Program-made: the position numbers and the translations under genes | Source: Gammaproteobacteria bacterium | GTDB lineage: Bacteria > Pseudomonadota > Gammaproteobacteria > S012-40 | Assembly (NCBI GenBank): GCA_029884425.1 | Contig: JAOUHV010000019.1 | Location: 1-45,958, forward strand | DNA length: 45,958 nucleotides | Direction of reading: 5' to 3' | The notes under the pieces: generated by a model | Databases searched by the model: none | Seen by the model: the letters and a program-made list of their open reading frames with translations, nothing else | Told to the model about the DNA's origin: nothing | Shown: positions 24,620-34,999 of the stretch, piece after piece | Numbering within the stretch: the stretch's first letter is position 1 | Layout: every line of letters starts with the position of its first letter

Positions 24620-27517
24620 ATGACATCGCCCCCGGTTCACGCGCTGGCCTTTGCCGATCATGTGCTGGCCAGCGTGGCCGGGGAAATCATCCGCCAGCAT
24701 CGTCACCAATTGCCCGACCTGAGTCAGGTCGTGGTACTGCTGCCCGATTTGCTGCCCGCCGTGCGCTTGCGCCGCTTGCTGCTGCAGGAAGCACAGGCAC
24801 AGAATTGTCCCGCCTTGTTGGGACCGCACATCACCACACTGAAACAGCACATCGAAGGCGAATCCCTGCTGGACACGCCGGTGCTCAGCGGCGATGCGCG
24901 CGAACTGGTGCTGGTCGAAGCACTCAAGCAACACCCGGAACTGTTCAATCACGGCAACCCCTGGGCCATTGCCGATTCGCTGCTGAAATTATTCGACGAG
25001 CTGGTGATGTACCAGTGCCAGTTGCCGCAAAACCTGGACGACTTCATCATCCAGTTGCAGCACATCTACGGCACCCAGTCGGCGGCGCTGTCGCGCGAAG
25101 CGCAACTGGTACACACCTTGTGGCTGGCTTGGCAGGAACAACTGCGCGCCCACGGCCAAATCGATCTGAACACTGCCTATCTGTTGCGCCTGGCCCAGCA
25201 TCGCCCACCAGCGCAACGGCGCTACTACGTCGCCGGCTATGCCGGACTGACACCCGCTGAAGCCCAATGGCTGGCGCCGCTGCTGAACAGTGGTCAGGCG
25301 CAATTTTTTATGCACGGCGCACCGCAGTCGCAACCGTCACTGCCCGGTTATCCGTTGCAACAACTGCTGCAGCGTCTGCAACAACCCGCAACCAACATCA
25401 ACAACGCGCAAGCCAAACAGTTGTACAGCCAGTGGCTGGACATGGTGTTTGGCAGTACCGAAACCGATCTGGGCAGTCGCTGTCGCCAATTCGCCCAACA
25501 ACATCCGCGCAGTCCCGCCCAAGGAAAACTGCACCTGTTCAAGGCGGACAGTTTTGAACAGGAAGCCCAGGCCATCGTGCTCAAAGTGCTGCACATCAAG
25601 GCGCAAAAAAAACAGCGCATCGGTTTGGTGATCGAAGACCGCCGCCTGGCGCGTCGCCTGCGGGCGCTGCTTGAGCGCCGCCAAATCGCGCTGCGTGATT
25701 CCACCGGCTGGTCGCTGTCCACCACCTCAGCCGCCGCCGCACTGGAAAACTGGCTGCAATGCCTGGAAGAAGATTTCGCTCATCAACCGCTGCTGGACCT
25801 GCTCAAATCACCCTACCTGTGTGACGAAGCGGCTCGCAGCGATTACCTCAAGCAGGTCTACCGACTGGAGCTGGACGTGGTGCGCATGGAAAACATTCCG
25901 CGCAATCTCGCCCGTTACCAGGCCGCACTGCACTCACGCCAGCAACGTCTGGAAAATGTATTGCCGTTCGATGCCCGTCCGCTGCAGCAACTGCTCGATC
26001 ACCTGGGACAGGCCGCAGAACCCATCCTGCACATTCGTCGCCAGCAACACCCTGCAGTGGTCTGGCTGCAGGCATTGCAACAAAGTCTGGAACGACTGGG
26101 ACTGACCCAAGGCTTTGGCAACGATGACGGCGGTCAACAAATTCTGCTGGTGCTGCATGACTTGGAACAGGCAGGCCGACACAGCGAATTGCCGCTGGGC
26201 TGGGGAGATTTTCGCACCTGGCTGGGCCGTGCCCTGGAAAAACACACCTTCAAGCCACAAGATCCGCACGAACAATACGTCGATCTGCTACACTTGCCGC
26301 AAAGCCAGCTGGGCCATTTTGAAGCCCTGATCATCGGTGGCGTCAGCAGCGAATATTTTCCTGCCAGTCGCGGCAGTAGCCCATTTTTCAACAACGCCGT
26401 GCGCAGCCAGCTTGGGCTGCCCACCCGCCAGCAGGCACAGGACCAACAGCTCTACCATTTCCGCCGCCTGCTCGAATCCGCACCCGACATCTGGCTAACC
26501 TTTCATCAGGGCGAAGAGGAAAACCTGCCCAGCCCCTGGTTCACCCTGTTGCAAGCCGCCCATCAATTGGGCTGGCAGCAATCGTTAACCGATACGGCAC
26601 TGGAACAATGGCTGAACACCCCGGAACAGGTTCGCTGGCCGACCCACAGCTCGCTGCCCCACGCCAGCGATCAACCACTGCCCAGCCTACCAACCACACT
26701 GTTTCCACAGCACCTCTCGGCCACCTCGCATCAGCAATTGATCGACTGCCCGTATGCGTTCTTCGCCGCCAAAGGCTTGAAGCTGCAGGCACCGGAGGAA
26801 GTACGCGAAGCACTGGAGAAAAACGATTACGGCCACCGCATTCATCAAATGCTTGAGGCATTCCACACCCAACTGCCTGGTCTGCCGCCGCCGTTTGCCA
26901 AGGTGGTCAACGCCACCAATCAACATGACGCCGAAGCACACCTGAACATGATTTGCGAAGCGGTGTTTGCCCGCGACATTGAAGACAATTTCCAGCATCG
27001 CGGCTGGTTGCGTCGCGCCCAGCATTTGATTCCTGCCATCATCCGGTGGGAACTCAAACGCCAGCAGGATCATTGGCGCTTCCATCGCGCCGAAGTCTCG
27101 CAACGGGCGCCACTGGCGGACATCTGCCAGCTCTATGGCCGGCTCGATCGTATTGACCAGCGCGACCAGGGATACGCCATTCTCGACTACAAAACCGGCA
27201 GAATACCTAGCCAGCAGGATGTCGACAGCGGCGAAGCGGTGCAGCTGGCGCATTATGCGCTGACCCTGGCCGACGTCGATGTACAACAGGTCGAATACGT
27301 TCTCCTTGACGGTGACAACGTTCGCGGCAGCCGCATCGAAGGCGAACACCTGGCCGAATTGACCCAGCGCATCGCCGAGCGCCTGCAAACGGTGGGCGAA
27401 CAGATTCTTGATCAACAGCCACTGCCTGCCTGGGGCGACCCGGAAACCTGTTCTTACTGCAGCTTTCGTGGCCTGTGCCGCAAAGATCACTGGCTAAGGC
27501 TCCTGATCAAGCCTTAG
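24620..27517 (+). CDS. AddB-like PD-(D/E)XK nuclease with Fe-S cluster
   Basis: The 965-residue protein has an inactivated-helicase-like N-terminal part with no Walker A motif and a C-terminal PD-(D/E)XK nuclease. The nuclease shows GHRIHQMLEAFH, GRLDRID and ILDYKTG (Asp856, Lys858), then QLAHYAL. Four cysteines (Cys710 in IDCPYAFFA, and Cys944, Cys947, Cys953 in CSYCSFRGLC) form the split pattern of the AddB [4Fe-4S] staple. This is the AddB/RexB half of a RecBCD-like end-resection enzyme. The UvrD-type AddA partner, which often lies next to it, is not in the window. It follows fdxA by 10 bp. Confidence 0.85.
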   Translation: MTSPPVHALAFADHVLASVAGEIIRQHRHQLPDLSQVVVLLPDLLPAVRLRRLLLQEAQAQNCPALLGPHITTLKQHIEGESLLDTPVLSGDARELVLVEALKQHPELFNHGNPWAIADSLLKLFDELVMYQCQLPQNLDDFIIQLQHIYGTQSAALSREAQLVHTLWLAWQEQLRAHGQIDLNTAYLLRLAQHRPPAQRRYYVAGYAGLTPAEAQWLAPLLNSGQAQFFMHGAPQSQPSLPGYPLQQLLQRLQQPATNINNAQAKQLYSQWLDMVFGSTETDLGSRCRQFAQQHPRSPAQGKLHLFKADSFEQEAQAIVLKVLHIKAQKKQRIGLVIEDRRLARRLRALLERRQIALRDSTGWSLSTTSAAAALENWLQCLEEDFAHQPLLDLLKSPYLCDEAARSDYLKQVYRLELDVVRMENIPRNLARYQAALHSRQQRLENVLPFDARPLQQLLDHLGQAAEPILHIRRQQHPAVVWLQALQQSLERLGLTQGFGNDDGGQQILLVLHDLEQAGRHSELPLGWGDFRTWLGRALEKHTFKPQDPHEQYVDLLHLPQSQLGHFEALIIGGVSSEYFPASRGSSPFFNNAVRSQLGLPTRQQAQDQQLYHFRRLLESAPDIWLTFHQGEEENLPSPWFTLLQAAHQLGWQQSLTDTALEQWLNTPEQVRWPTHSSLPHASDQPLPSLPTTLFPQHLSATSHQQLIDCPYAFFAAKGLKLQAPEEVREALEKNDYGHRIHQMLEAFHTQLPGLPPPFAKVVNATNQHDAEAHLNMICEAVFARDIEDNFQHRGWLRRAQHLIPAIIRWELKRQQDHWRFHRAEVSQRAPLADICQLYGRLDRIDQRDQGYAILDYKTGRIPSQQDVDSGEAVQLAHYALTLADVDVQQVEYVLLDGDNVRGSRIEGEHLAELTQRIAERLQTVGEQILDQQPLPAWGDPETCSYCSFRGLCRKDHWLRLLIKP

Positions 27518-27546
27518 CCAACTGATTTTTCATTCACAGTTTTTCT

Positions 27547-27575
27547 TGCTGTTTTATTTCGGAGTCACTATACTA
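27547..27575 (+). promoter_or_regulatory. Promoter for tRNA-Leu
   Basis: TTGCTG (27547-27552) and TATACT (27570-27575) are spaced by 17 bp. The start point would fall a few bases before the tRNA 5' end at 27589. Confidence 0.65.
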
Positions 27576-27588
27576 CGCAACCTTAAAG

Positions 27589-27674
27589 CCGGGGTGGCGG
27601 AATTGGTAGACGCGCCGGATTCAAAATCCGGTGATGGTGACATCGTGCGAGTTCGATTCTCGCCCTCGGTACCA
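27589..27674 (+). tRNA. leuX: tRNA-Leu(CAA)
   Basis: The 86-nt sequence folds as a type II tRNA. The acceptor stem GCCGGGG pairs with CCTCGGT (G1-U72 start as in other tRNA-Leu), the D-loop follows, and the anticodon stem CCGGA/TCCGG encloses TTCAAAA with anticodon CAA. There is a long variable arm, a T arm GCGAG-TTCGATT-CTCGC, and an encoded CCA end. It reads UUG codons. It has its own promoter and terminator. The symbol follows E. coli use for the CAA isoacceptor. Confidence 0.95.
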
Positions 27675-27681
27675 AATCGCT

Positions 27682-27716
27682 AAAAAGCCATATGTTAAAC
27701 ACATATGGCTTTTTTT
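27682..27716 (+). terminator. Intrinsic terminator after tRNA-Leu
   Basis: AAAAAGCCATATG pairs with CATATGGCTTTTT around a short loop, followed by further T. It ends the tRNA transcript and lies just before glgP. Confidence 0.9.
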
Positions 27717-27770
27717 ATGGGTGCGACTCTTCTATCATCAATGGTTCTCGCCACTAATGATGGAATGTTC

Positions 27771-30380
27771 ATGAACAACGGCACTCGTTTTCTCCTCGAA
27801 GTTCAACCACGCATCCCTGAGCGCCTGTCTCGTATCAATGAGCTTGCCAACAACCTGTTGTACAGTTGGACCCCGCAAATCGTACAACTTTTCGAACGCC
27901 TGGATTCACAACTGTGGCGCAACTGCGGCCATAACCCCAAAGTTTTTTTGCGCCGAGTTGATCAAGCCATTATTCAACAAGCGGCTGAAGATCGCCTGTT
28001 TCTGGAAGATTTCGATCGCGCCATCAACATTCACGACAATTATCTCGCCGCCAAACCTGTTGCCGAAATTCAGCAATTTTTAGATCCGAAAAAAGATCTG
28101 GTCGCCTATTTTTGCGCTGAATTTGGTTTACACGAAAGTCTGCCCATTTATTCCGGCGGCCTGGGCATTCTCGCCGGCGACCACTGCAAAGCCGTTAGCG
28201 ATTTGGGCGTACCGTTTATTGGCGTCGGCCTGCTATACCGTCAAGGCTATTTCATTCAAACCATCAATGCCCAGGGCAATCAGCTGGCACATTATTCACC
28301 CAGTCACTTTAACGATCTGCCCATCCAGCCCGCCGTTGACGCACATGGTCGCGAAGTGATGGTGCAAGTCGACATTCAGGATCGACAGGTGAACGTCAAA
28401 GTCTGGCGCGCCCGCGCTGGTCACATCGATTTGCTGCTGCTGGATACCGACCTGCCCTCCAATAACGAACAAGACCGCCACATCACCTATCAACTTTACG
28501 GCGGCGACAAACACATGCGCATTCAGCAGGAAATGGTGCTGGGTCTGGGCGGTGTTCGTGCGCTACGCGAGATGCAAAAAAATCCTACCGTATGGCATAT
28601 CAACGAAGGCCATGCGGCGTTCTCCATTCTCGAACGCTGCCGCGAACTGGTTGCCCAGGGACGTAATTTCCATTCCGCGCTGGAACAAGTTGCTGCCGGA
28701 ACCGTGTTTACCACCCACACGCCCGTGCCCGCAGGCCACGACATTTTCAGCCACGACCTGATGCGCGAATATTTTCCTTCGCTGCCGGCAAAGCTGCAGA
28801 TTTCCGATACGCAATTTTTACAACTGGGCAGCTTCCCTGGCGATCCTCACAGCTTTAATCAAACCGCACTGTCGCTGCGTGGCTCACGATTCCATAACGG
28901 CGTCAGCAAAATTCATGGCGGCGTTGCTTCCAAAATGGAAACCTACGTTTGGCCAAACATTCCAGCGCGCGAAAACCCCATTGAGCATGTCACCAATGGC
29001 ATTCACGTTTCGACGTTTTTGTCGCACGAGTGGGCCAACCTGTTCAACATGCGCCTTGGTGCTGGCTGGCGCGGTGAATTGCGTAACGAGGAATACTGGG
29101 AAAGCATCGACGACATTCCCGATCACGTTTACTGGAGCACGCACCAGTCGATTAAGCAGGATTTGTTTGAGTACCTTCATGCACGTTTGCAATTACAGCA
29201 TCGACGCAATGGCTGCAGCGACGCCGAAATTGAGCGCCTGACCAAATACATCAACCCCAAGGACACCGACGTGCTGGTGATTGGTTTTGCACGCAGGTTT
29301 GCGACCTACAAGCGGGCCACACTGCTGTTCTCCAATCCAGAACGTTTGGCGCGATTGATCAACAATTCGACCACGCCCGTCATTTTCATTTTTGCCGGCA
29401 AGGCGCATCCCAAAGATCATCCGGGACAGGAATTGATTCGCACCATTCACGAATTTTCGCGCCGCCCGGAATTTGAAGGCAAAATCGTTCTCGCTGAAGG
29501 CTATGACATGGCTTTGGCGCGCAAGCTGGTGGCCGGCGTGGATGTTTGGCTCAACAATCCGGAGTATCCGATGGAAGCCAGCGGCACTTCCGGCGAAAAA
29601 GCTGGCGTCAACGGCGTCATCAATTTGAGCGTACTTGATGGCTGGTGGGGTGAAGGTTACAACGGCAACAACGGCTGGGCCATCAAACCACACGGCCCCG
29701 AATTTGATCCTGCGTTCCGCGATCGTCAGGAAGGCGAAGATTTGTTGAGCCTGCTGGAACATCAGGTCGTGCCACTGTATTACAGTCGCCCTGATACACT
29801 TTACGCCGGCCACGACAGACGCTCTTCCCGTCGCACACCTCATGGATTTTCATCCGACTGGGTGCGCATGTCCAAAGCATCAATGAAAAGCCTGATTCCG
29901 CGTTTCAATTCCGAACGCATGGTGATGGATTACGTCAGCAAACTGTACAGTAAGGCTGCCAAACAAGGACGCCGACTGGCCGAATCCGGCGGCGAACCAG
30001 CAACCAATCTTGCGCAGTGGAAACAAGGCGTCAACGAGGCTTGGCCCAAAGTCACTATCCGCCGACTGGATGATTTGCAGCACACCAGCATTCTTGCCGG
30101 CGAAACGCTCAACATTCAGGTGGCGCTAAATTTGGCCGGACTACAGCCCAAAGATGTGATTATCGAATGCCTGATTGAAACCCAGGACTCGCTGCACCAC
30201 TACCACCTGCAGGAGTGCCATCGTTTCAGTGCAACCAACATTCGCCAGCATGAGGAAACGATTTTCCAGTTGTCACTGTCGCCCTCGCTGTCAGGACTGC
30301 AGTCTTACCGCATTCGCGCCTATCCCTACCACCAACACCTGTCACATCGATTTGAGACAGGCAAATTGTTATGGATTTAG
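27771..30380 (+). CDS. glgP: Alpha-glucan (glycogen) phosphorylase, DUF3417 type
   Basis: Releases glucose-1-phosphate from the ends of alpha-1,4-glucans. The 869-residue protein starts with a DUF3417 segment (RIPERLSRINELANNLLYSWTPQIV). It continues as a GT35 phosphorylase (CAEFGLHESLPIYSGGLGILAGDHCKAVSDLG; HINEGHAAF; EASGTSGEKAGVNGV with the likely PLP Lys610). This shorter alpha-glucan phosphorylase type differs from enteric GlgP/MalP. The frame is open back to 27705, but that stretch overlaps the tRNA terminator; the ATG at 27771 with TGGA upstream is a better start. Its stop overlaps the malQ stop on the other strand by 4 bp. Confidence 0.93.
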   Translation: MNNGTRFLLEVQPRIPERLSRINELANNLLYSWTPQIVQLFERLDSQLWRNCGHNPKVFLRRVDQAIIQQAAEDRLFLEDFDRAINIHDNYLAAKPVAEIQQFLDPKKDLVAYFCAEFGLHESLPIYSGGLGILAGDHCKAVSDLGVPFIGVGLLYRQGYFIQTINAQGNQLAHYSPSHFNDLPIQPAVDAHGREVMVQVDIQDRQVNVKVWRARAGHIDLLLLDTDLPSNNEQDRHITYQLYGGDKHMRIQQEMVLGLGGVRALREMQKNPTVWHINEGHAAFSILERCRELVAQGRNFHSALEQVAAGTVFTTHTPVPAGHDIFSHDLMREYFPSLPAKLQISDTQFLQLGSFPGDPHSFNQTALSLRGSRFHNGVSKIHGGVASKMETYVWPNIPARENPIEHVTNGIHVSTFLSHEWANLFNMRLGAGWRGELRNEEYWESIDDIPDHVYWSTHQSIKQDLFEYLHARLQLQHRRNGCSDAEIERLTKYINPKDTDVLVIGFARRFATYKRATLLFSNPERLARLINNSTTPVIFIFAGKAHPKDHPGQELIRTIHEFSRRPEFEGKIVLAEGYDMALARKLVAGVDVWLNNPEYPMEASGTSGEKAGVNGVINLSVLDGWWGEGYNGNNGWAIKPHGPEFDPAFRDRQEGEDLLSLLEHQVVPLYYSRPDTLYAGHDRRSSRRTPHGFSSDWVRMSKASMKSLIPRFNSERMVMDYVSKLYSKAAKQGRRLAESGGEPATNLAQWKQGVNEAWPKVTIRRLDDLQHTSILAGETLNIQVALNLAGLQPKDVIIECLIETQDSLHHYHLQECHRFSATNIRQHEETIFQLSLSPSLSGLQSYRIRAYPYHQHLSHRFETGKLLWI

Positions 30381-31825
30381 CGCGGTAACAACCGACCATA
30401 CAACCCCAGCCACTGGCGACACTGTGTCGCCAGTTCGGGCTGAAATTGATCCCAGGCAAAACGCCAACTCCAGTTGCCTTTTTCGGTTCCTGGCACATTC
30501 ATCCGATGCTGACCATCCAGCATCAATAAATCCTGCAACGGCAACACACACCAGCGCGAACGTGACGCCAAGGCGCTGCGCACCAGCGCTACCGGCATCG
30601 CACTTTCATTGCACATCAAATAATCGCACACATGCTGACGCACCGAGGCCGGCTGTTCTTGCCACCAACCCAGCGTGGTATTGTTGTCGTGTGTGCCTGT
30701 ATAGACCACACTGTTCTGCGCATGATTATGTGGCAGATAGGGATTATCCGCGCCGCCACCAAACGCAAACTGCAAAATCTTCATGCCGGGCAAATGAAAT
30801 GCCTCGCGCAATGCTTCGACTTGCTCGGTAATCACGCCTAAATCTTCGGCCACCAGCGGCAACTGCTCGCCAAACTTGTTCTGCAGTGCTTCAAAAAATG
30901 CCGCGCCAGGACCCAATTCCCAATGACCATTGATCGCTGTTTTTTCCTCGGCGGCAATTTCCCAATACGCTTCAAAACCCCGGAAGTGATCGATGCGAAT
31001 CACATCAAACAAGCCAAGCTGGGTGGCCATACGCTGATTCCACCAGGCGAAATTTTGTTGTGCCAACACATCCCAGTTGTACAGCGGATTACCCCAGCGC
31101 TGCCCGGTGGCAGAAAAATAATCGGGCGGCACGCCCGCCACCACCGTTGGCTGGCCACGCTCATCCAGCCGGAAAATTTCGGGATTGCCCCAGACATCCG
31201 CGCTGTCATGCGCGACAAAAATTGGCATATCGCCAAACAGGCCCACGCCTTTTTGCCGGGCATAATCGCGAATTCCCTGCCACTGGGTAAAAAATACAAA
31301 CTGCTCGAAACGAAACGCTTCAACCTCTTTTGCCAATTGGCTTGCCCACTGCTGCAATGCACTGGCATCGCGATCACGCAACGGCTTTGGCCAATCACAC
31401 CAGGACACGCCGTTATAATGCAGCTTCAACGCGCGAAACAGCGAATAGTCGTCCAACCAGCTCGACTGCGTTTGACAAAATTCACGATACGCGCGCTTAT
31501 CGCTCTCAGTAGCCTGACGACCAAATCCTTGCGCCGCAAAATATTTACGCTCATCCGCCACACTGCGAGATTCGGCATCCGTCAGCCAAGAGCGGGAAAC
31601 GGCATACTGCCAGTCAATCAGCGCAGGATCGCCGGCATGCACAGACATCGATTGATAGGGAGAACGATCACCATGAGGCGGCCCCAGCGGCAATACCTGC
31701 CACAAGGAAAATCCCGCTTCCGCGAGAAAATCAACAAACCTGTACGCGTCCACGCCCAGTACGCCAGACGGCAAACTGGTCGGATGCAGTAACACGCCAG
31801 CACTACGGGTTTGAACATCAAACAC
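30377..31825 (-). CDS. malQ: 4-alpha-glucanotransferase (amylomaltase)
   Basis: GH77 enzyme that moves maltooligosaccharide segments between alpha-1,4-glucans. The 482-residue protein is the short Thermus-type form (E. coli MalQ is 694). It opens with RSAGVLLHPTSLPSG. Catalytic residues are the nucleophile Asp279 (DVIRIDHFRGFEAYW), the acid/base Glu327 (LVAEDLGVI) and Asp380 (YTGTHDNNT). It is 17 bp after the GH57 gene on the same strand and convergent with glgP. In glycogen use it would rework short chains left by GlgP. Confidence 0.95.
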   Translation of the reverse strand: MFDVQTRSAGVLLHPTSLPSGVLGVDAYRFVDFLAEAGFSLWQVLPLGPPHGDRSPYQSMSVHAGDPALIDWQYAVSRSWLTDAESRSVADERKYFAAQGFGRQATESDKRAYREFCQTQSSWLDDYSLFRALKLHYNGVSWCDWPKPLRDRDASALQQWASQLAKEVEAFRFEQFVFFTQWQGIRDYARQKGVGLFGDMPIFVAHDSADVWGNPEIFRLDERGQPTVVAGVPPDYFSATGQRWGNPLYNWDVLAQQNFAWWNQRMATQLGLFDVIRIDHFRGFEAYWEIAAEEKTAINGHWELGPGAAFFEALQNKFGEQLPLVAEDLGVITEQVEALREAFHLPGMKILQFAFGGGADNPYLPHNHAQNSVVYTGTHDNNTTLGWWQEQPASVRQHVCDYLMCNESAMPVALVRSALASRSRWCVLPLQDLLMLDGQHRMNVPGTEKGNWSWRFAWDQFQPELATQCRQWLGLYGRLLPR

Positions 31826-31842
31826 AGGACTTCCTCGGCTTG

Positions 31843-33552
31843 TTAGTTTTGCTTGCCTTGACGCATCACACCGCCTGCAGCGGGATCACCGCCACCCTGA
31901 CTGATTGCCTGCTGCAAAACTTCGGGCACAGGCAAACCAATCAACTGATACAACGCAGCCAGATGGGTGCGATACAAGCGATCAAAATCGCGCACAGAGT
32001 TCGATGGATTGTAATCACCAAACCACCAGAACCAGTCTGAACCTTCACAAATCGCCAACTGCTGAGTCGCACGCTCCAGCGCCTCACCTTTAAGCAAATG
32101 TTTGGTCACCTGCAAATCAAAGGCGTGCTTGGCTTCGCATAACAAATCCCAACCACGATTTTTTTCCTTATCGCCAATCCAGGTGGAAAATGTGCCGTAC
32201 ACCCATGATCCAGCCACCAGTCTCTCCAGCGAGATCGGCACAGCCGGCGAGTCAACAACATCACTGAAGTGACTCATTTTCAGTTTTGGATTTTGACTCA
32301 GCTTGCTGTACAAGGCATGTAAAAAATAATAGGCGTTATCGGGGTAATATTCCCAGGCGTTCTCGCCATCGAGAATAATCGAAACAACGGCGTTTTTCTT
32401 ATCACCACAGGCGCTGGCAATATTTTCCAGGTGATGCATCAAATTATTCACTGCATCATCGGAGTGCCATGAAGAATAGGTAAATCCGATCAGGTCAGAC
32501 AAGCCATCATCACGAAAGAACAAACGCAGCGGATTTTGGCCAAACTGAAATGAGGAATGCAGGCACGAGCCTTCCAGTCGCCCCTGTAGCGTTGGCGATT
32601 GCGCCACGCTGCTACGCATCACTGTCTCGCCACTGGCAAGCCATTGGACACCGAATTCAGCGTACTGTTTGATCGTTTCTTCACTGACCGAACCTTCCGA
32701 GGGCCAACAGCCGCGCGGACGAAAACCAAAATAGCGTTCAAAAACCTGAAAGCCTTTTTCGATATGCCAGCGAGTCCGATCTTCGCCACCCGGATAATGC
32801 GGAAACTCCGGCAATGGCGCCTGCGGCATCGCTTCGCGAGCCGAATTGAATTCCAGCAGCAAGGGCACAATCGGATGCATGTATGGTGAACACGCCAACT
32901 CAACCTGACCTCGCTCCGCCAAACGACGGTAGCGAGGAATCACCTGACGAATCAGCTCCCCCATCAAGGTCAGCAACTGTTTGCAATCTTCCCGAGTGAA
33001 TCCCTGCGCTTTTTTCTGCAGCATTTGAATGAAGCTATCCTGCCGCCGAACCGTCTCCGCCATCCATGCCAGGTGATACCAAACCAGTAAATCGACAAAA
33101 AACTGCTCTTCGACATACGCCAGCGAAGCGGGATTTTTTTGCAACCAGCGCGCAAACGTCGCCAATTGATCAAAAGGCGCAAAGCGCTTGATCAGGCGTT
33201 CTTCGTTGGCCCGCAGACATGCCTCTATCAGTTGCAACCGCGAAGTCTGATCCACTGCCAGCGGGCGGATCACCAATAACGACAGCAGCGGATCACTGAT
33301 CGGCGTGCCATGCAGCAAAAACTGCTGGATCTGCTGACCATAATCATCCAACTGCTCCAGCAACACCGGAGCAAAATTCACCACCACCTTGGCGGCCGGC
33401 ACAGCCTCAAGCATTGCCGCCATATCGACGTAATCTTTTACCGCATGCAAATACGTCCACGGCAATTCATATTGCCCCGTGGCCGCATTGCGATAATGTG
33501 GCTGATGCATATGCCACATGATCACCACTTTCAGTGGCGTCTTATCCGACAT
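31843..33552 (-). CDS. Glycoside hydrolase family 57 protein
   Basis: The 569-residue protein has the GH57 conserved regions: HMHQP (residues 14-18), the nucleophile Glu286 ([10 protein letters not shown]) and the acid/base Asp395 ([11 protein letters not shown]). Regions between carry [12 protein letters not shown] and [19 protein letters not shown]57 enzymes include alpha-amylases, 4-alpha-glucanotransferases and amylopullulanases; which activity applies cannot be read from motifs here. No signal peptide is seen, so it acts in the cytoplasm. It overlaps the 3' end of glgC by 11 bp and precedes malQ, so glgC-GH57-malQ look like one operon for storage glucan handling. Confidence 0.93.
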   Translation of the reverse strand: MSDKTPLKVVIMWHMHQPHYRNAATGQYELPWTYLHAVKDYVDMAAMLEAVPAAKVVVNFAPVLLEQLDDYGQQIQQFLLHGTPISDPLLSLLVIRPLAVDQTSRLQLIEACLRANEERLIKRFAPFDQLATFARWLQKNPASLAYVEEQFFVDLLVWYHLAWMAETVRRQDSFIQMLQKKAQGFTREDCKQLLTLMGELIRQVIPRYRRLAERGQVELACSPYMHPIVPLLLEFNSAREAMPQAPLPEFPHYPGGEDRTRWHIEKGFQVFERYFGFRPRGCWPSEGSVSEETIKQYAEFGVQWLASGETVMRSSVAQSPTLQGRLEGSCLHSSFQFGQNPLRLFFRDDGLSDLIGFTYSSWHSDDAVNNLMHHLENIASACGDKKNAVVSIILDGENAWEYYPDNAYYFLHALYSKLSQNPKLKMSHFSDVVDSPAVPISLERLVAGSWVYGTFSTWIGDKEKNRGWDLLCEAKHAFDLQVTKHLLKGEALERATQQLAICEGSDWFWWFGDYNPSNSVRDFDRLYRTHLAALYQLIGLPVPEVLQQAISQGGGDPAAGGVMRQGKQN

Positions 33553-34807
33553 AACGCCGATCCTCTCCCAACATATCTGGAGTTACCAATACCACCCCAC
33601 CGGGGCTGACATAAAATCGCTTGGCATCCTCCGCCGCATTTTCACCGATCACCGTACCATCAGGAATATTACACCCCTTGTCGATGACTACCCGCTTCAA
33701 GCGGCAGCGCTCGCCAATAATTACATCGGGCAAAATCACCGCATCTTCAACTTCTGAAAACGAATTAATCTTCACATTGGAAAACAGCAAGGAGTGTCGC
33801 ACCATCGCACCAGAAATTATGCAGCCACCTGACACCATGGAATCCACCGCTGCACCACGCCGATCATCATCATCAAATACAAATTTTGCTGGCGGCAGCT
33901 GTTCCTGGTAAGTCCAAATCGGCCATTCGCGATCGTACAAGTTCAGCTCTGGCGTCACGCCAATCAGCTCCATATTGGCCTCCCAGAAAGAATCCACCGT
34001 GCCCACATCCCGCCAATACGCTTGACTATTCGTTTCCGGATCGCGGAAGGGATACGCAAACACGCGGTGCTCGTTGATAATACCGGGAATGATGTTTTTG
34101 CCGAAATCATGGTCCGAACTGTCATTCACCGCATCACTAATCAACTGCTGATACAAAAAATCCGGATTGAAAATATAAATCCCCATGGATGCCAGCGACA
34201 CGCCTGGTTTGCCCGGCATAGACGCCGGATTGGCCGGTTTTTCGTCAAACGCTACAACTCGTCCACTCGGTTCGACGGACATAACGCCGAACGCTCTGGC
34301 AGACTCCACATCCACTTCGATACAGCCGACCGTCATGTCAGCCTTTTTTTCCACGTGGTACGCCAGCATCGTACCGTAATCCATTTTGTAGATATGATCA
34401 CCGGCCAGCACCACAATGTGGCCAGGGCGATGTCGGCGGATAATATCCAGATTTTGATACACAGCATCAGCAGTGCCTGCATACCATGAAGTCTCGATGC
34501 GCTGCTGCGCTGGTAAAATCTCTACGTATTCACCCAACTCGCCACGCAAAAACCCCCAGCCCTGCTGTACATGGCGAATCAGCGAGTGTGATTTATACTG
34601 AGTCACCACAGCAACTCGACGAATCCCTGAATTGATACAATTTGATAGCGGGAAATCAATGATGCGAAACTTGCCACCAAATGGCACGGCCGGTTTGGAG
34701 CGCCAGCGAGTCAATTGCTGCAATCGACTACCTCGGCCACCTGCCAATATGATCGCGAATGCGTTGCGCGTCAGGCGGCTAACATAACGTGTTGGTTTAT
34801 CTTCCAC
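33542..34807 (-). CDS. glgC: Glucose-1-phosphate adenylyltransferase (ADP-glucose pyrophosphorylase)
   Basis: Makes ADP-glucose, the donor for glycogen synthase. The 421-residue protein has the nucleotide-binding [12 protein letters not shown] motif, [21 protein letters not shown], the substrate site [22 protein letters not shown] and a C-terminal left-handed beta-helix. Length is close to E. coli GlgC (431). AGGAGG lies before the ATG. It heads a minus-strand operon with the GH57 gene and malQ and is divergent from glgB. Confidence 0.97.
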   Translation of the reverse strand: MEDKPTRYVSRLTRNAFAIILAGGRGSRLQQLTRWRSKPAVPFGGKFRIIDFPLSNCINSGIRRVAVVTQYKSHSLIRHVQQGWGFLRGELGEYVEILPAQQRIETSWYAGTADAVYQNLDIIRRHRPGHIVVLAGDHIYKMDYGTMLAYHVEKKADMTVGCIEVDVESARAFGVMSVEPSGRVVAFDEKPANPASMPGKPGVSLASMGIYIFNPDFLYQQLISDAVNDSSDHDFGKNIIPGIINEHRVFAYPFRDPETNSQAYWRDVGTVDSFWEANMELIGVTPELNLYDREWPIWTYQEQLPPAKFVFDDDDRRGAAVDSMVSGGCIISGAMVRHSLLFSNVKINSFSEVEDAVILPDVIIGERCRLKRVVIDKGCNIPDGTVIGENAAEDAKRFYVSPGGVVLVTPDMLGEDRRYVG

Positions 34808-34999
34808 ATGTCCCTCCTGGGTTATCCAAACTTCTCACCAAGCGTCAACGACGACCTCGCCGCCGATCTTTTTCAATAATAAATTGCTTTAAAAATACTT
34901 ATCATATAAATCTATTACTACTGTTTGTACAATCAATTTGTTCCACGATGTTGAATATCCGCCTTTGAACGAGCTTTTTGCTGGTTCTGGCCCCAACCG
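34808..34999. promoter_or_regulatory. Divergent AT-rich promoter region glgC/glgB
   Basis: The 192-bp gap between glgC (minus) and glgB (plus) has a very AT-rich core near 34875-34940. TATGAT-like and TATAAA-like -10 candidates occur on both strands, but I cannot pin one promoter. No operator is evident. Confidence 0.4.
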
